This document shows, one piece after another, positions 43,390-51,358 of a stretch of 64,000 nt of DNA (the first letter of the stretch is position 1; each line of letters begins with the position of its first letter). This DNA comes from JAIQFF01 sp963725615 (lineage in GTDB: Bacteria > Acidobacteriota > Terriglobia > Terriglobales > Acidobacteriaceae), in NCBI GenBank assembly GCA_963725615.1, contig CAVRZO010000006.1, positions 153,797 to 217,796 of the forward strand, read 5' to 3'. Both the position numbers and the translations under genes were made by a program. The notes beneath the pieces were generated by a model. The model did not search any database and was not told the DNA's origin. It saw nothing but the letters and a program-made list of their open reading frames with translations.

Positions 43390-44172
43390 ATGGATCTTGA
43401 ACTCAAAGACAAGGTCGTCATCGTGACGGGCGGTGCCAAAGGAATCGGCGCGGCCATCGTGCGGGCCTGCGCCGCCGAAGGCGCGGTGCCGGTCATCGTT
43501 GATCGCGATGCGGATGCGGGCGGGCAGTTGCGAAACGAGTTGCGGAGCCAGGGCGGGGCCTGTGGGGCAGTCACAGTCGAGCTCTCGACCCCGGAGCATT
43601 GTTCCCGGGCGGTCGAACAGGCCCTGAAGACATTCGGGCGGCTCGATGCGCTGGTCAACAATGCCGGGCGCAACGACAGAGTCGGGCTGGAGCAAGGAAA
43701 CCCGGACGAGTACGTGGCCTCCCTGCAGCGCAACCTGGTGCATTACTACAGCATGGCCCACTACTGCCTGCCTCACCTGAAGCAGTCCGAGGGGGCAATC
43801 GTAAACATCGGCTCAAAAACCGCAGTCACCGGGCAGGGCGGCACTTCCGGTTACGCTTCCTCAAAAGGCGCGATCATGGCGCTGACCCGGGAATGGGCGG
43901 CAGAGCTGCTGCCCTACAACATCCGCGTCAACACGATCTTGCCGGCTGAGGTAATGACCCCGCTCTACCGGGATTGGCTGGCTACCTTCCCGAATCCCGA
44001 GGACAAACTGAGTACCATCCTCTCCAAAATTCCTTTGGGGAAGCGAATGACCACGACGGACGAAATTGCTGCCATGACGATTTTCCTGCTCTCCGCCAAG
44101 TCCGGACACACCACCGGTCAGCACATTTTCGTGGACGGCGGATATAGCCATCTCGACCGCGCCCTAACCTGA
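43390..44172 (+). CDS. Short-chain dehydrogenase, L-fucose dehydrogenase-like
   Basis: A 260-residue classical SDR. The NAD motif TGGAKGIGAA is at 15-24, NNAG is in LVNNAGRN, and the catalytic Ser, Tyr and Lys are in IGSKTAVTGQ and GYASSKGAIM. The C-terminus GHTTGQHIFVDGGYSHLDRA is typical. The sequence around LVHYYSMAHYCLPHLKQSEG resembles L-fucose dehydrogenases of the FucX/17-beta-HSD14 group. Together with the lactonase and UxaA genes it suggests oxidation of L-fucose or a related 6-deoxy sugar to the lactone. Its actual substrate is not shown by sequence alone. No aldolase or transporter was found in the window. Confidence 0.85.
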   Translation: MDLELKDKVVIVTGGAKGIGAAIVRACAAEGAVPVIVDRDADAGGQLRNELRSQGGACGAVTVELSTPEHCSRAVEQALKTFGRLDALVNNAGRNDRVGLEQGNPDEYVASLQRNLVHYYSMAHYCLPHLKQSEGAIVNIGSKTAVTGQGGTSGYASSKGAIMALTREWAAELLPYNIRVNTILPAEVMTPLYRDWLATFPNPEDKLSTILSKIPLGKRMTTTDEIAAMTIFLLSAKSGHTTGQHIFVDGGYSHLDRALT

Positions 44173-44273
44173 TATGCGAGCCCGGGCCGGGATACTTATC
44201 GGCCGCAATTTGTTGTATAGTTTCGCCTCGCGGAGCTCGCCCTGTCGTAAATGACGCTTCAGGAGGATCCTCT

Positions 44274-45077
44274 ATGTGCCGTATTCTGCGTCGAACGTTT
44301 GGAAGCTTAACCTTAGCGTCGGCCTGCGCGCTTGTTCTTGCCGCGCCTTTGTGCCTGCAAGCCCAGGTAGATTATTCGCAAGGCCAGTATGGCCGTCCAC
44401 AGCCCATCGCGATTCAATGCCAGAACGCCTTGGCCGATCGGGTCAGCGCCGACGTGGGCCGGCGCGTCAACCTCAATCTCGATAGCCAGGATCTTTATTC
44501 GCAGCCCAATGGGCGGCAAGGTATTCGCGGCAGAATGCGTTATGGCATCGCCGGCCCGAACACCTGGAGAACCGGGACTTACGAGTGCGTCGTTGATCCG
44601 CGCACGAATCGAGTGGAGCGGGCAAACTATCGTCCGCGAGCCAACGGTGGCGATTGGCCCGGCGGCGGTTATCCGGGCGGCGGTGGGGGACCAGGTTATC
44701 CCGGATATCCTGGCGGCCCCGGCTACCCGAGCCCTGGTGTTCCTAACTATCCCAGGGTGAAAGTAGATTCCCCGATGCAGGGTCTCTACAGCAGCAGGTC
44801 TGGAAGCTTCAATGTCAACCGCGGCTACGTGGACAGCCGGGGACCTACTCCATCGATTGCGGTGCGCGGCGACAACTACCGGATCACGTTTTATGGAGTG
44901 GTGGAGCGCTCCGATGGCGGCGGATTCACCATGCGAATTACGGGCTCAGACCGCGGCGATGCGCGCGGGACGGCCCAGGCCCGGCTTAACAATGACCGCA
45001 ACGAGGTTGAACTGATCATTCTGGATGGAAGGATCGGGAGGGACGACTTTTCCGCTAACATCAACCGCCGCCGCTAG
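44274..45077 (+). CDS. Secreted Gly/Pro-rich protein, unknown function
   Basis: A 267-residue protein with a signal peptide (LTLASACALVLAAPLCLQAQ). The N-domain contains Cys in AIQCQNALADRV and GTYECVVDPRTNRV, a likely disulfide, and is followed by a low-complexity Gly/Pro/Tyr spacer (about 125-160, WPGGGYPGGGGG repeats). The C-terminal domain is beta-rich with NYRITFYGVVERSDGGGFTM. The spacer looks like those of surface or wall proteins. The ATG follows CAGGAGGATCC. No family was recognised. Confidence 0.72.
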   Translation: MCRILRRTFGSLTLASACALVLAAPLCLQAQVDYSQGQYGRPQPIAIQCQNALADRVSADVGRRVNLNLDSQDLYSQPNGRQGIRGRMRYGIAGPNTWRTGTYECVVDPRTNRVERANYRPRANGGDWPGGGYPGGGGGPGYPGYPGGPGYPSPGVPNYPRVKVDSPMQGLYSSRSGSFNVNRGYVDSRGPTPSIAVRGDNYRITFYGVVERSDGGGFTMRITGSDRGDARGTAQARLNNDRNEVELIILDGRIGRDDFSANINRRR

Positions 45078-45105
45078 CGATTGCGGCAGGTTCTCACCCT
45101 GGCGC

Positions 45106-45504
45106 CTAGCGCCGGGCTGAGAGCATGGTGAGAATGTCCTTCAGGCCCTGGCGAATGTATTTCAGGTCCGTCGTCGGGCGCGCCGGAAAGGGCAGTGGGT
45201 CCTGCTTCTTGTCGGTCTTGATCTCGGCCCTGAGGTGCTGCCGCGCGCCGGGGATGGTGAATCCTTCTTCGTAGAGTAGTTGCTTGATGCGCAGGACGCT
45301 TTCGACGTCCTTGCGGCGATACATGCGCTGGCCCGTGCTGCTCTTCACCGGCTTGAGCTGCGGGAATTCGGTTTCCCAGAAGCGCAGCACATAAGCCGGC
45401 AGGTTGCACAGGCGCGAAACTTCTCCGATGCGGAAATAAAGTTTTTCGGGAATCAGCACATCGGCAGCGGTGGATTTGGCGTTGGCTCGGGTTCGTGGGC
45501 TCAT
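45106..45504 (-). CDS. MerR-family transcriptional regulator
   Basis: A 132-residue regulator with a MerR winged helix: YFRIGEVSRLCNLPAYVLRF, WETEFPQLKPVKSSTGQRMY and the wing/dimer helix EEGFTIPGARQHLR. The effector domain is short, ending in a small helix with LKYIRQGLKDILTMLSARR. The short C-terminus resembles housekeeping MerR proteins of the type found next to ihfA or pheT in other bacteria; here it is not. The start at 45504 (M of MSPRTRAN) is chosen; the ORF extends seven codons upstream. It is convergent with the preceding secreted-protein gene and divergent from hyuB. Confidence 0.87.
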   Translation of the reverse strand: MSPRTRANAKSTAADVLIPEKLYFRIGEVSRLCNLPAYVLRFWETEFPQLKPVKSSTGQRMYRRKDVESVLRIKQLLYEEGFTIPGARQHLRAEIKTDKKQDPLPFPARPTTDLKYIRQGLKDILTMLSARR

Positions 45505-45721
45505 CTTAGTTTCCGGAAGCCGCATTCATCGCAGGGGACGTTCTTCCCCATCCGCGTTTCTAGCATGACCGCGCCCGCGGGACAACCACATTCTAAAGGA
45601 ATCCTCCAATTCCGGCCGAAGTCTCGGCAAAAGGCGAACTCGGGCTTCCGGGAGTGACCAACTGATCTGCGCGCTGTCGTACACTGGCAGAGGTTGCCGA
45701 ACCCCGAACCGGTCTGACGTC

Positions 45722-47417
45722 ATGCGACAGGATCCCATCGAGCTGGAAATCTTCAAGAATATTTACCACTCCATCGCCGAGGAGATGGGGGCCGCGCTGC
45801 GTCGTACCGCATTTTCTCCCAATATCAAAGAGCGGCGGGACTATTCCTGCGCCGTCTTTGATGCCCGCGGTGAAGTGATCGCCATGGGCGATCACATGCC
45901 CGTGCATCTGGGCTCGATGCCGATGTCGGTGCGAGCGGCCATTGCGAGTTTTGCACTCAGCCCCGGCGACATGGTCATGCTGAACGATCCCTTTCGCGGC
46001 GGGACGCATTTGCCGGACATCACACTGGTGGCGCCGGTGTATGTGCGACACAAACAGCGAGGGCGAGAGACCCTCGCGACAGCCGGCGGGGACGCCGGCG
46101 TTACAAGAATCCGGAAGCACCTCGCCGGTCCCGATTTCTATGTGGCCTCACGCGCCCACCACGCGGATGTGGGTGGGACTTATCCCGGATCGATGGGTTT
46201 GTGCCGTGAGATCTACCAGGAAGGATTCCGCATTCCGCCGGTGCGGATCATGCGCTCCGGGACGATGGAGGCTGACGTTCTGGCGCTGCTGTTGAGCAAC
46301 GTCCGCACCCCGAATGAGCGCGAAGGAGATCTTGGCGCGCAGATTGCGGCCTGCCACACCGGGGCCGAGCGCCTGCGCGAAGTGTGCGCGCGTTATGGGT
46401 TCCATCGGGCGCAATCCGCGTCGAGAGCATTGCTGGATTACTCCGAGCGGATGATGCGCGCGTTCCTGGGGCGCGTGCCGCCGGGAACCTATCGCGCCGA
46501 AGATTTTATGGATAGCGATGGAATCAGCGACCGGCCGGTGAAGATTGCGGTGGCGGTGAAGGTCGAAGGAAATTTGCGAAGGCGGATCTCCGACCGGCCC
46601 GGACGGAGCGAAGTTCGTCCCCACACAGCCAATGGTGACTGTGGATTTCACTGGGTCGGATCCGCAGGTCGAGGGAAGTATCAATGCGGTCGAGGCGATT
46701 ACGTATTCGGCTTGTTTCTACGTGTTTCGATGTCTTTTGGAGGAGGATGTGCCGGCAACCTCGGGGCTGATGCGTCCCATCCGTGTGATTGCACCGTCTG
46801 GGACTGTGGTGAATGCGCGGCCTCCAGCGGCGGTGGCGGGTGGGAACGTGGAGACCTCGCAGCGTATCGTGGATGTTCTGTTGTGCGCATTGGCGCAGGC
46901 CGTTCCGGAGCGAATTCCAGCGGCGGCTTCGGGAACCATGAACAATCTTACGATCGGCGGAATGGATCCCCGTACCGGCGCGCCGTTTGCTTATTACGAA
47001 ACCATCGCAGGCGGAATGGGCGCCCGCCCCACGAGGCCGGGCGTTTCGGGCGTGCACACTCACATGACGAATTCGCTGAACACGCCTGCGGAAGCGCTGG
47101 AGTATTCGTATCCCCTGCGAGTACGCCGATATTCTTTGCGGCCTGGAAGCGGGGGAGAAGGCAAGCACCGCGGCGGCGACGGCATCGTGCGCGAAATCGA
47201 AGTTCTGACCGACGCCGAAGTCACGCTGCTTTCGGACCGGCGCTTGCGCGGTCCCTGGGGACTGAGCGGAGGGAAGGACGCTTTGCCAGGCAATGCATCC
47301 GTGACCCGGCACGACGGTTCGGTGGAAAAATTGCCGGGCAAATTCAACGTGCGACTGCGCTCGGGGGAACGCATCAGGATCGAGAGTCCGGGCGGCGGCG
47401 GGTGGGGGAAGAAATAG
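45722..47417 (+). pseudogene. hyuB: Hydantoinase/oxoprolinase B-type subunit, frameshifted and repeat-invaded
   Basis: The N-terminal half (QDPIELEIFKNIYHSIAEEM, MGDHMPVHLGSMPMSVRA, DMVMLNDPFRGGTHLPDI) is read from 45722. The C-terminal half (MVTVDFTGSDPQVEGSINAV to GGGGWGKK) is read from the next frame at 46632. The frame changes between about 46560 and 46630, so the intact protein would be about 565 residues. Between VYVRHKQ and GPDFYVASRAHHADVGG, about 20 residues are encoded by two hairpins (46057-46077 and 46082-46099) that look like an inserted interspersed repeat. HyuB partners with HyuA in ATP-dependent hydantoin/oxoproline hydrolysis; no hyuA is adjacent. It is probably inactive unless the break is an assembly error. 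Confidence 0.78.
46057..46099. repeat. Two adjacent hairpins inside the hyuB frame
   Basis: GCGAGGG-cgagaga-CCCTCGC and GCCGGCG-gggа-type loop-CGCCGGC sit inside coding sequence. The total inserted stretch keeps the reading frame. Confidence 0.6.
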
Positions 47418-47475
47418 GTACCCCCCGATGCTGGTGCTAGAATCAACTTTCACATGTCTGTCTCGAACTCATAAC

Positions 47476-48528
47476 ATGCCCAAAACAATGCTTGCGGTTG
47501 TAAAGCCGGAAGCCGCGCCGGGCGCGGAGATCCGCGAGGTAAAAGTCCCTGCGTTCGGCCGGAACGACGTCCTGGTCAAGGTAAAAGTCGCGTCCATCTG
47601 CGGCACCGATCTGCATATCTACGAGTGGGACCGCTGGGCGCAGAACCGCATACACCCGCCCTTGATCCCCGGACACGAGTTTTGCGGCGAGGTGGCAGCC
47701 TTCGGCGACGAAGTCACCAGCGTGAAAGAAGGCGATTTCGTTTCCGCGGAAATGCACGTGGCCTGCGGGAAGTGCCTGCTATGCCGGACCGGCGAATCCC
47801 ACATCTGCCAGAACGTGAAAATCATCGGCGTGGACACCGACGGGGCCTTTGCCGAGTACGTAGTGATTCCGGAATCAAATATCTGGAAACTCGATCCCGC
47901 AATACCGCACGAGTACGCCTCGATCCTCGATCCGCTGGGCAACGCCGTGCACAGCGTGCTGGCGGGAGAGATTGCGGCCAAGACAGTCGCCATTACTGGT
48001 TGCGGTCCGATCGGGTTGTTCTCGATTGCGGTGGCGCGCGCGGTCGGAGCGACCACGATTCTTGCCATCGAAGTGAATGAGCATCGCCGGCGGCTGGCTC
48101 AGGAGATGAAAGCCGACTTTGTTCTCGATCCCTCCAAAGACAATGTGCGGGGCATCGTAATGGAGCAGACTGGCGGGCTGGGCGCGGATGTGGTACTCGA
48201 GATGGCCGGCCATCCCAGCGCCATACGCACCGCCTTTAACATTGTGCGGCGCGGGGGCCGCATTTCGCTGTTGGGGCTGACCTCCAAGCCGATTGCGTTG
48301 AATTTCTCCGAGGACATTATTTTCAAGGGCATCACGGTCCAAGGCATCAGCGGGCGCCGGATGTATCAGACCTGGTATCAGATGACCGCTTTGTTGAAGG
48401 CGGGGAAGCTTGATCTTCATCCCGCAATCACCGACCGTATCGGGATGAAAGATTTCTCCAAAGCTATGGAGCGACTGAAAACGGGCGAGGCCAGTAAGAT
48501 TTTGGTCTATCCGAACGGAACAAAATAG
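47476..48528 (+). CDS. tdh: L-threonine 3-dehydrogenase
   Basis: A 350-residue zinc-dependent medium-chain dehydrogenase that oxidises threonine to 2-amino-3-ketobutyrate. Catalytic zinc ligands are Cys in ICGTDLHIYEWD, His-Glu in PGHEFCGEV and a later ligand. The structural zinc has four cysteines in CGKCLLCRTGESHIC. The Rossmann motif is GCGPIGLF, and the Tdh-specific segment ISGRRMYQTWYQM is intact. The start at 47476 is the ATG preceding PKTMLAVVKP. A kbl gene is not adjacent, so the glycine-producing half of the pathway must lie elsewhere. Very close in sequence to Tdh; sugar-alcohol dehydrogenases are less likely. Confidence 0.93.
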   Translation: MPKTMLAVVKPEAAPGAEIREVKVPAFGRNDVLVKVKVASICGTDLHIYEWDRWAQNRIHPPLIPGHEFCGEVAAFGDEVTSVKEGDFVSAEMHVACGKCLLCRTGESHICQNVKIIGVDTDGAFAEYVVIPESNIWKLDPAIPHEYASILDPLGNAVHSVLAGEIAAKTVAITGCGPIGLFSIAVARAVGATTILAIEVNEHRRRLAQEMKADFVLDPSKDNVRGIVMEQTGGLGADVVLEMAGHPSAIRTAFNIVRRGGRISLLGLTSKPIALNFSEDIIFKGITVQGISGRRMYQTWYQMTALLKAGKLDLHPAITDRIGMKDFSKAMERLKTGEASKILVYPNGTK

Positions 48529-48563
48529 TTCAGTTTCCAGATATCAGTTCCCGGTTCTCAGTG
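48529..48563. repeat. Interspersed CGGTTCTCAGT repeat, copy 2
   Basis: TCAGTTCCCGGTTCTCAGTG lies between tdh and aroC, with TTCCAGATA upstream as in copy 1 (CAGATACTGG). Confidence 0.6.
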
Positions 48564-48594
48564 AATCCATCTCATCGGATACAATTCCAAAACA

Positions 48595-49758
48595 ATGCTT
48601 CGATACTTCACGGCGGGGGAATCTCATGGCGAGGCGCTGGTTGCCTTTCTTTCGGGACTGCCCGCTGGCCTGAAAGTAGATCAGGCTTTTCTTGATCGTG
48701 AACTGTGGAGGCGCCAGCAGGGGTTTGGCCGCGGCGGGCGGATGAAGATCGAGACCGACAAGGCTCACATCCTGTCGGGGGTGCGGCACGGGGCAACCAT
48801 CGGATCGCCCATTGCGATCCTGCTCGAAAACAAAGATTGGAAGAACTGGCAGGAGTCGCTTCCCGTCGAGGAAGGCGATTCCACAAAACATAAGCGGGTG
48901 GCATCGCCGCGTCCTGGACACGCCGATCTGGCGGGAGCGCTGAAATACAATTTCTCCGAAGCCCGCTATGTGCTGGAACGTGCGTCGGCGCGAGAATCAG
49001 CGGCGCGGGTCGCGATTGGCGCGCTGGCCAAACTGTTTCTACGCGGGCTGGGAATCGAAGTGTTCAGCCATGTTGTTGCCGTGGGCAGTGCCGCATTGAA
49101 GAAGGATGTGGCGTGGGAACAGATCCGCAGTCTCGCGGACCGCAATGAGGTTGTGTTGAATTGCGCTGATCCTGAGGCCGAGCGGCAAATGAAAGAAGAA
49201 GTGGACAAGGTGCTAAGGACGGGAGATTCCGTGGGCGGCATTTTCGAAGTGGTGGCGCACAAAGTTCCGCCTGGGCTGGGCACATATGCACAGTGGGATG
49301 AACGGCTGGACGGTATGCTGGCGGGCGCGGTCATGTCGCTGCAGGCGGTGAAGGCGGTGGAGATTGGGGCGGGAGTGACCGCGGCGTCTTCACCGGGCTC
49401 GGCGGTGCACGATGAAATCGGATATGAGGCGGCGACTGGATTTACCCGCAGCAGAAATAATGCCGGAGGCATCGAAGGCGGGGTGTCGAATGGCGAAGAC
49501 ATCATCGTGCGCGGATATCTCAAGCCGATTTCAACTTTGCGACGCCCCTTGCAGTCGGTAGATTTCGCCAGCCGGGAGCCGGTAAAGGCGGCTTACGAGC
49601 GCTCTGACGTCTGCGTGGTTCCGGCCGCGGGAGTAGCAGCGGAGGCCATGGTGGCTCTCACACTGGCCCGCTGCGCGCTCGAGAAATTCGGCGGCGATTC
49701 GATGACGGAAACATCGCGCAATCTGAAGGGATACCTGGAGCAAGTAAGAAATTACTGA
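48595..49758 (+). CDS. aroC: Chorismate synthase
   Basis: A 387-residue FMN-dependent enzyme that converts EPSP to chorismate, the last shikimate step. Signatures: LRYFTAGESHGEALVAFLSG, QQGFGRGGRMKIETDK, RPGHADLAGALKY, RASARESAARVAIGA, GGIEGGVSNGEDIIVRGYLK, and PAAGVAAEAMVALTLA at the C-terminus. The length is typical. The start is ATG with a weak ribosome site. It is followed 26 bases later by def and is probably the head of the aroC-def-fmt-rsmB set. Confidence 0.97.
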   Translation: MLRYFTAGESHGEALVAFLSGLPAGLKVDQAFLDRELWRRQQGFGRGGRMKIETDKAHILSGVRHGATIGSPIAILLENKDWKNWQESLPVEEGDSTKHKRVASPRPGHADLAGALKYNFSEARYVLERASARESAARVAIGALAKLFLRGLGIEVFSHVVAVGSAALKKDVAWEQIRSLADRNEVVLNCADPEAERQMKEEVDKVLRTGDSVGGIFEVVAHKVPPGLGTYAQWDERLDGMLAGAVMSLQAVKAVEIGAGVTAASSPGSAVHDEIGYEAATGFTRSRNNAGGIEGGVSNGEDIIVRGYLKPISTLRRPLQSVDFASREPVKAAYERSDVCVVPAAGVAAEAMVALTLARCALEKFGGDSMTETSRNLKGYLEQVRNY

Positions 49759-49784
49759 GTGCCAAGGCTGACGACAAAACCTGC

Positions 49785-50294
49785 ATGATCTATCCCATTG
49801 TGAAGTTGGGCAATCCGGTCCTCGAAAAACCTGCCGACCCGGTCACCGTTTTCGACGCTCATCTGAAAAAGCTGGTGGATGACATGTTCGAGTCTATGTA
49901 CGCGGCGCACGGAGTCGGACTGGCGGCGCCGCAGATCGGAATTTCGAAGCGGCTGGCGGTCATTGACGTGACTTTCAAGGAAGATCCAGACGCCAAGCTG
50001 GTGATTGCCAATCCGGAAATTATCAAGACCGAAGGCCGCCACACCCAGAACGAAGGCTGCCTGAGCATCCCCGAATTTCGCGAGCCGGTTTCGCGCGCGC
50101 GCAAGGTGACCATCCGGGCGCAGGATGTGAACGGCAAGTGGTTCGAAAAAACCGGTGAAGATCTATTGGCCCGCGCCTTTCTGCACGAGACTGATCATCT
50201 GAATGGCAAGCTCTACATCAGTCACATCAGCGCTCTGAAGCGGGACTTCATGAAGCGCAAGATCCGCAAGCTGATGAAAGCGGGAGAGTGGTAA
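49785..50294 (+). CDS. def: Peptide deformylase
   Basis: A 169-residue metallo-enzyme that removes the formyl group from nascent N-terminal Met. All three motifs are visible: GVGLAAPQIG near 48, EGCLSIPE near 108 and HETDHLNG near 153, with the two His and Cys as metal ligands. The C-terminal helix KRDFMKRKIRKLMKAGEW is basic. The third motif has Thr where most have Ile, Val or Tyr, which is tolerated. It precedes fmt by 81 bases, the common def-fmt pairing of the formylation cycle. Confidence 0.96.
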   Translation: MIYPIVKLGNPVLEKPADPVTVFDAHLKKLVDDMFESMYAAHGVGLAAPQIGISKRLAVIDVTFKEDPDAKLVIANPEIIKTEGRHTQNEGCLSIPEFREPVSRARKVTIRAQDVNGKWFEKTGEDLLARAFLHETDHLNGKLYISHISALKRDFMKRKIRKLMKAGEW

Positions 50295-50375
50295 GGGAAA
50301 GCGGCGCCGGGCGTCGGACCTCGGGCGTCGGCACAGTCATTTCCAGCGCGAATCAAGGCTGAGGTCCGGCCTCCG

Positions 50376-51317
50376 ATGCCTGCTTCTCTCAATCTCGTTT
50401 TCTGCGGCACGCCGGCGTTTGCCGTGCCTACTCTGGAAAAGCTGGTGGAAGCCGGGTTCGCGGTACCTCTGGTGGTGACGCAACCAGACCGGCCTAAAGG
50501 CCGGGGCATGGAAGTTGGGCTGCCGCCGGTAAAGCAGCGGGCACTGCAACTGGGGTTGCAGGTCAGTCAGCCGGACAAGATCAAGAACAACGAGGAGTTT
50601 CGTGCGCAGCTTTCAGGAATCGCGCCTGACGCGATCATCGTCGTTGGATATGGCCGCATCATTCCACAGTGGATGATTGACTTGCCGCGGTTGGGTAACC
50701 TCAACCTGCACGCTTCATTGCTACCCAGATATCGCGGTGCGGCGCCGATCCAGTGGGCCATTGCCCGCGGCGAGAGCGTGAGTGGCGTCACCACCATGCG
50801 AATCGATGCCGGCCTCGATACCGGGGACATTTTGCTGCAGAAAGAAATTCCGATAGCGCAACAGGACACCGCTGTAACTCTGGCGCCACGAATGGCTGCG
50901 ATCGGCGCCGACCTCATGGTTGAGACCCTGCGCGGACTGCAGTTTGGAACGGTTCATCCGCGGCCCCAGGATGATGCCAAAGCCTCGCTGGCGCCCGTCC
51001 TCAGGAAAGAAGATGGCAAGGTCGATTTTCAAAGTACAGCCCGGGAAATCCTGAACCGGCTGCGCGGCTTTCAGCCTTGGCCGGGCGCGTACACCAGTTT
51101 TCGCGGAAAGAATCTCCATATCTGGGCAGCGCAGCCAGTCGAGCGTACCGTGGCAACCGCCGAACTTCTGGTAGAGAGTGGCCTCCTGATTGCCGGTTGT
51201 GGCGGGGGAAGCGCGCTGCAACTGCTCGAAGTGCAACTCGAAGGCAAGAAACGCATGCCGGCAGCCGACTTCGTCCACGGCCATCAACCCCGGACCGGCG
51301 AGAAGCTGGGGAACTGA
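50376..51317 (+). CDS. fmt: Methionyl-tRNA formyltransferase
   Basis: A 313-residue enzyme that formylates initiator Met-tRNA with 10-formyl-THF. The formyl transferase core is clear: LVFCGTPAFAVPTLEKLVEA, LNLHASLLPRYRGAAPIQWA (catalytic Asn, His), AGLDTGDILLQKEIPI. The C-terminal OB-fold tRNA-binding domain follows from about residue 205 (DFQSTAREILNRLRGFQPWP). The start at 50376 (ATG) follows a CG-rich leader without a strong Shine-Dalgarno. It sits between def and rsmB. Confidence 0.96.
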   Translation: MPASLNLVFCGTPAFAVPTLEKLVEAGFAVPLVVTQPDRPKGRGMEVGLPPVKQRALQLGLQVSQPDKIKNNEEFRAQLSGIAPDAIIVVGYGRIIPQWMIDLPRLGNLNLHASLLPRYRGAAPIQWAIARGESVSGVTTMRIDAGLDTGDILLQKEIPIAQQDTAVTLAPRMAAIGADLMVETLRGLQFGTVHPRPQDDAKASLAPVLRKEDGKVDFQSTAREILNRLRGFQPWPGAYTSFRGKNLHIWAAQPVERTVATAELLVESGLLIAGCGGGSALQLLEVQLEGKKRMPAADFVHGHQPRTGEKLGN

Positions 51318-51345
51318 GAACCGGGAACTAGTCACTGACAACTGA
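51312..51345. repeat. Interspersed CGGTTCTCAGT repeat, copy 3 (inverted)
   Basis: AACTGAGAACCGGGAACTAG followed by TCACTGACAACTGA is the reverse complement of copies 1 and 2; it overlaps the end of fmt and precedes rsmB. Confidence 0.6.
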
Positions 51346-51358
51346 GTTTTGGAAATCC

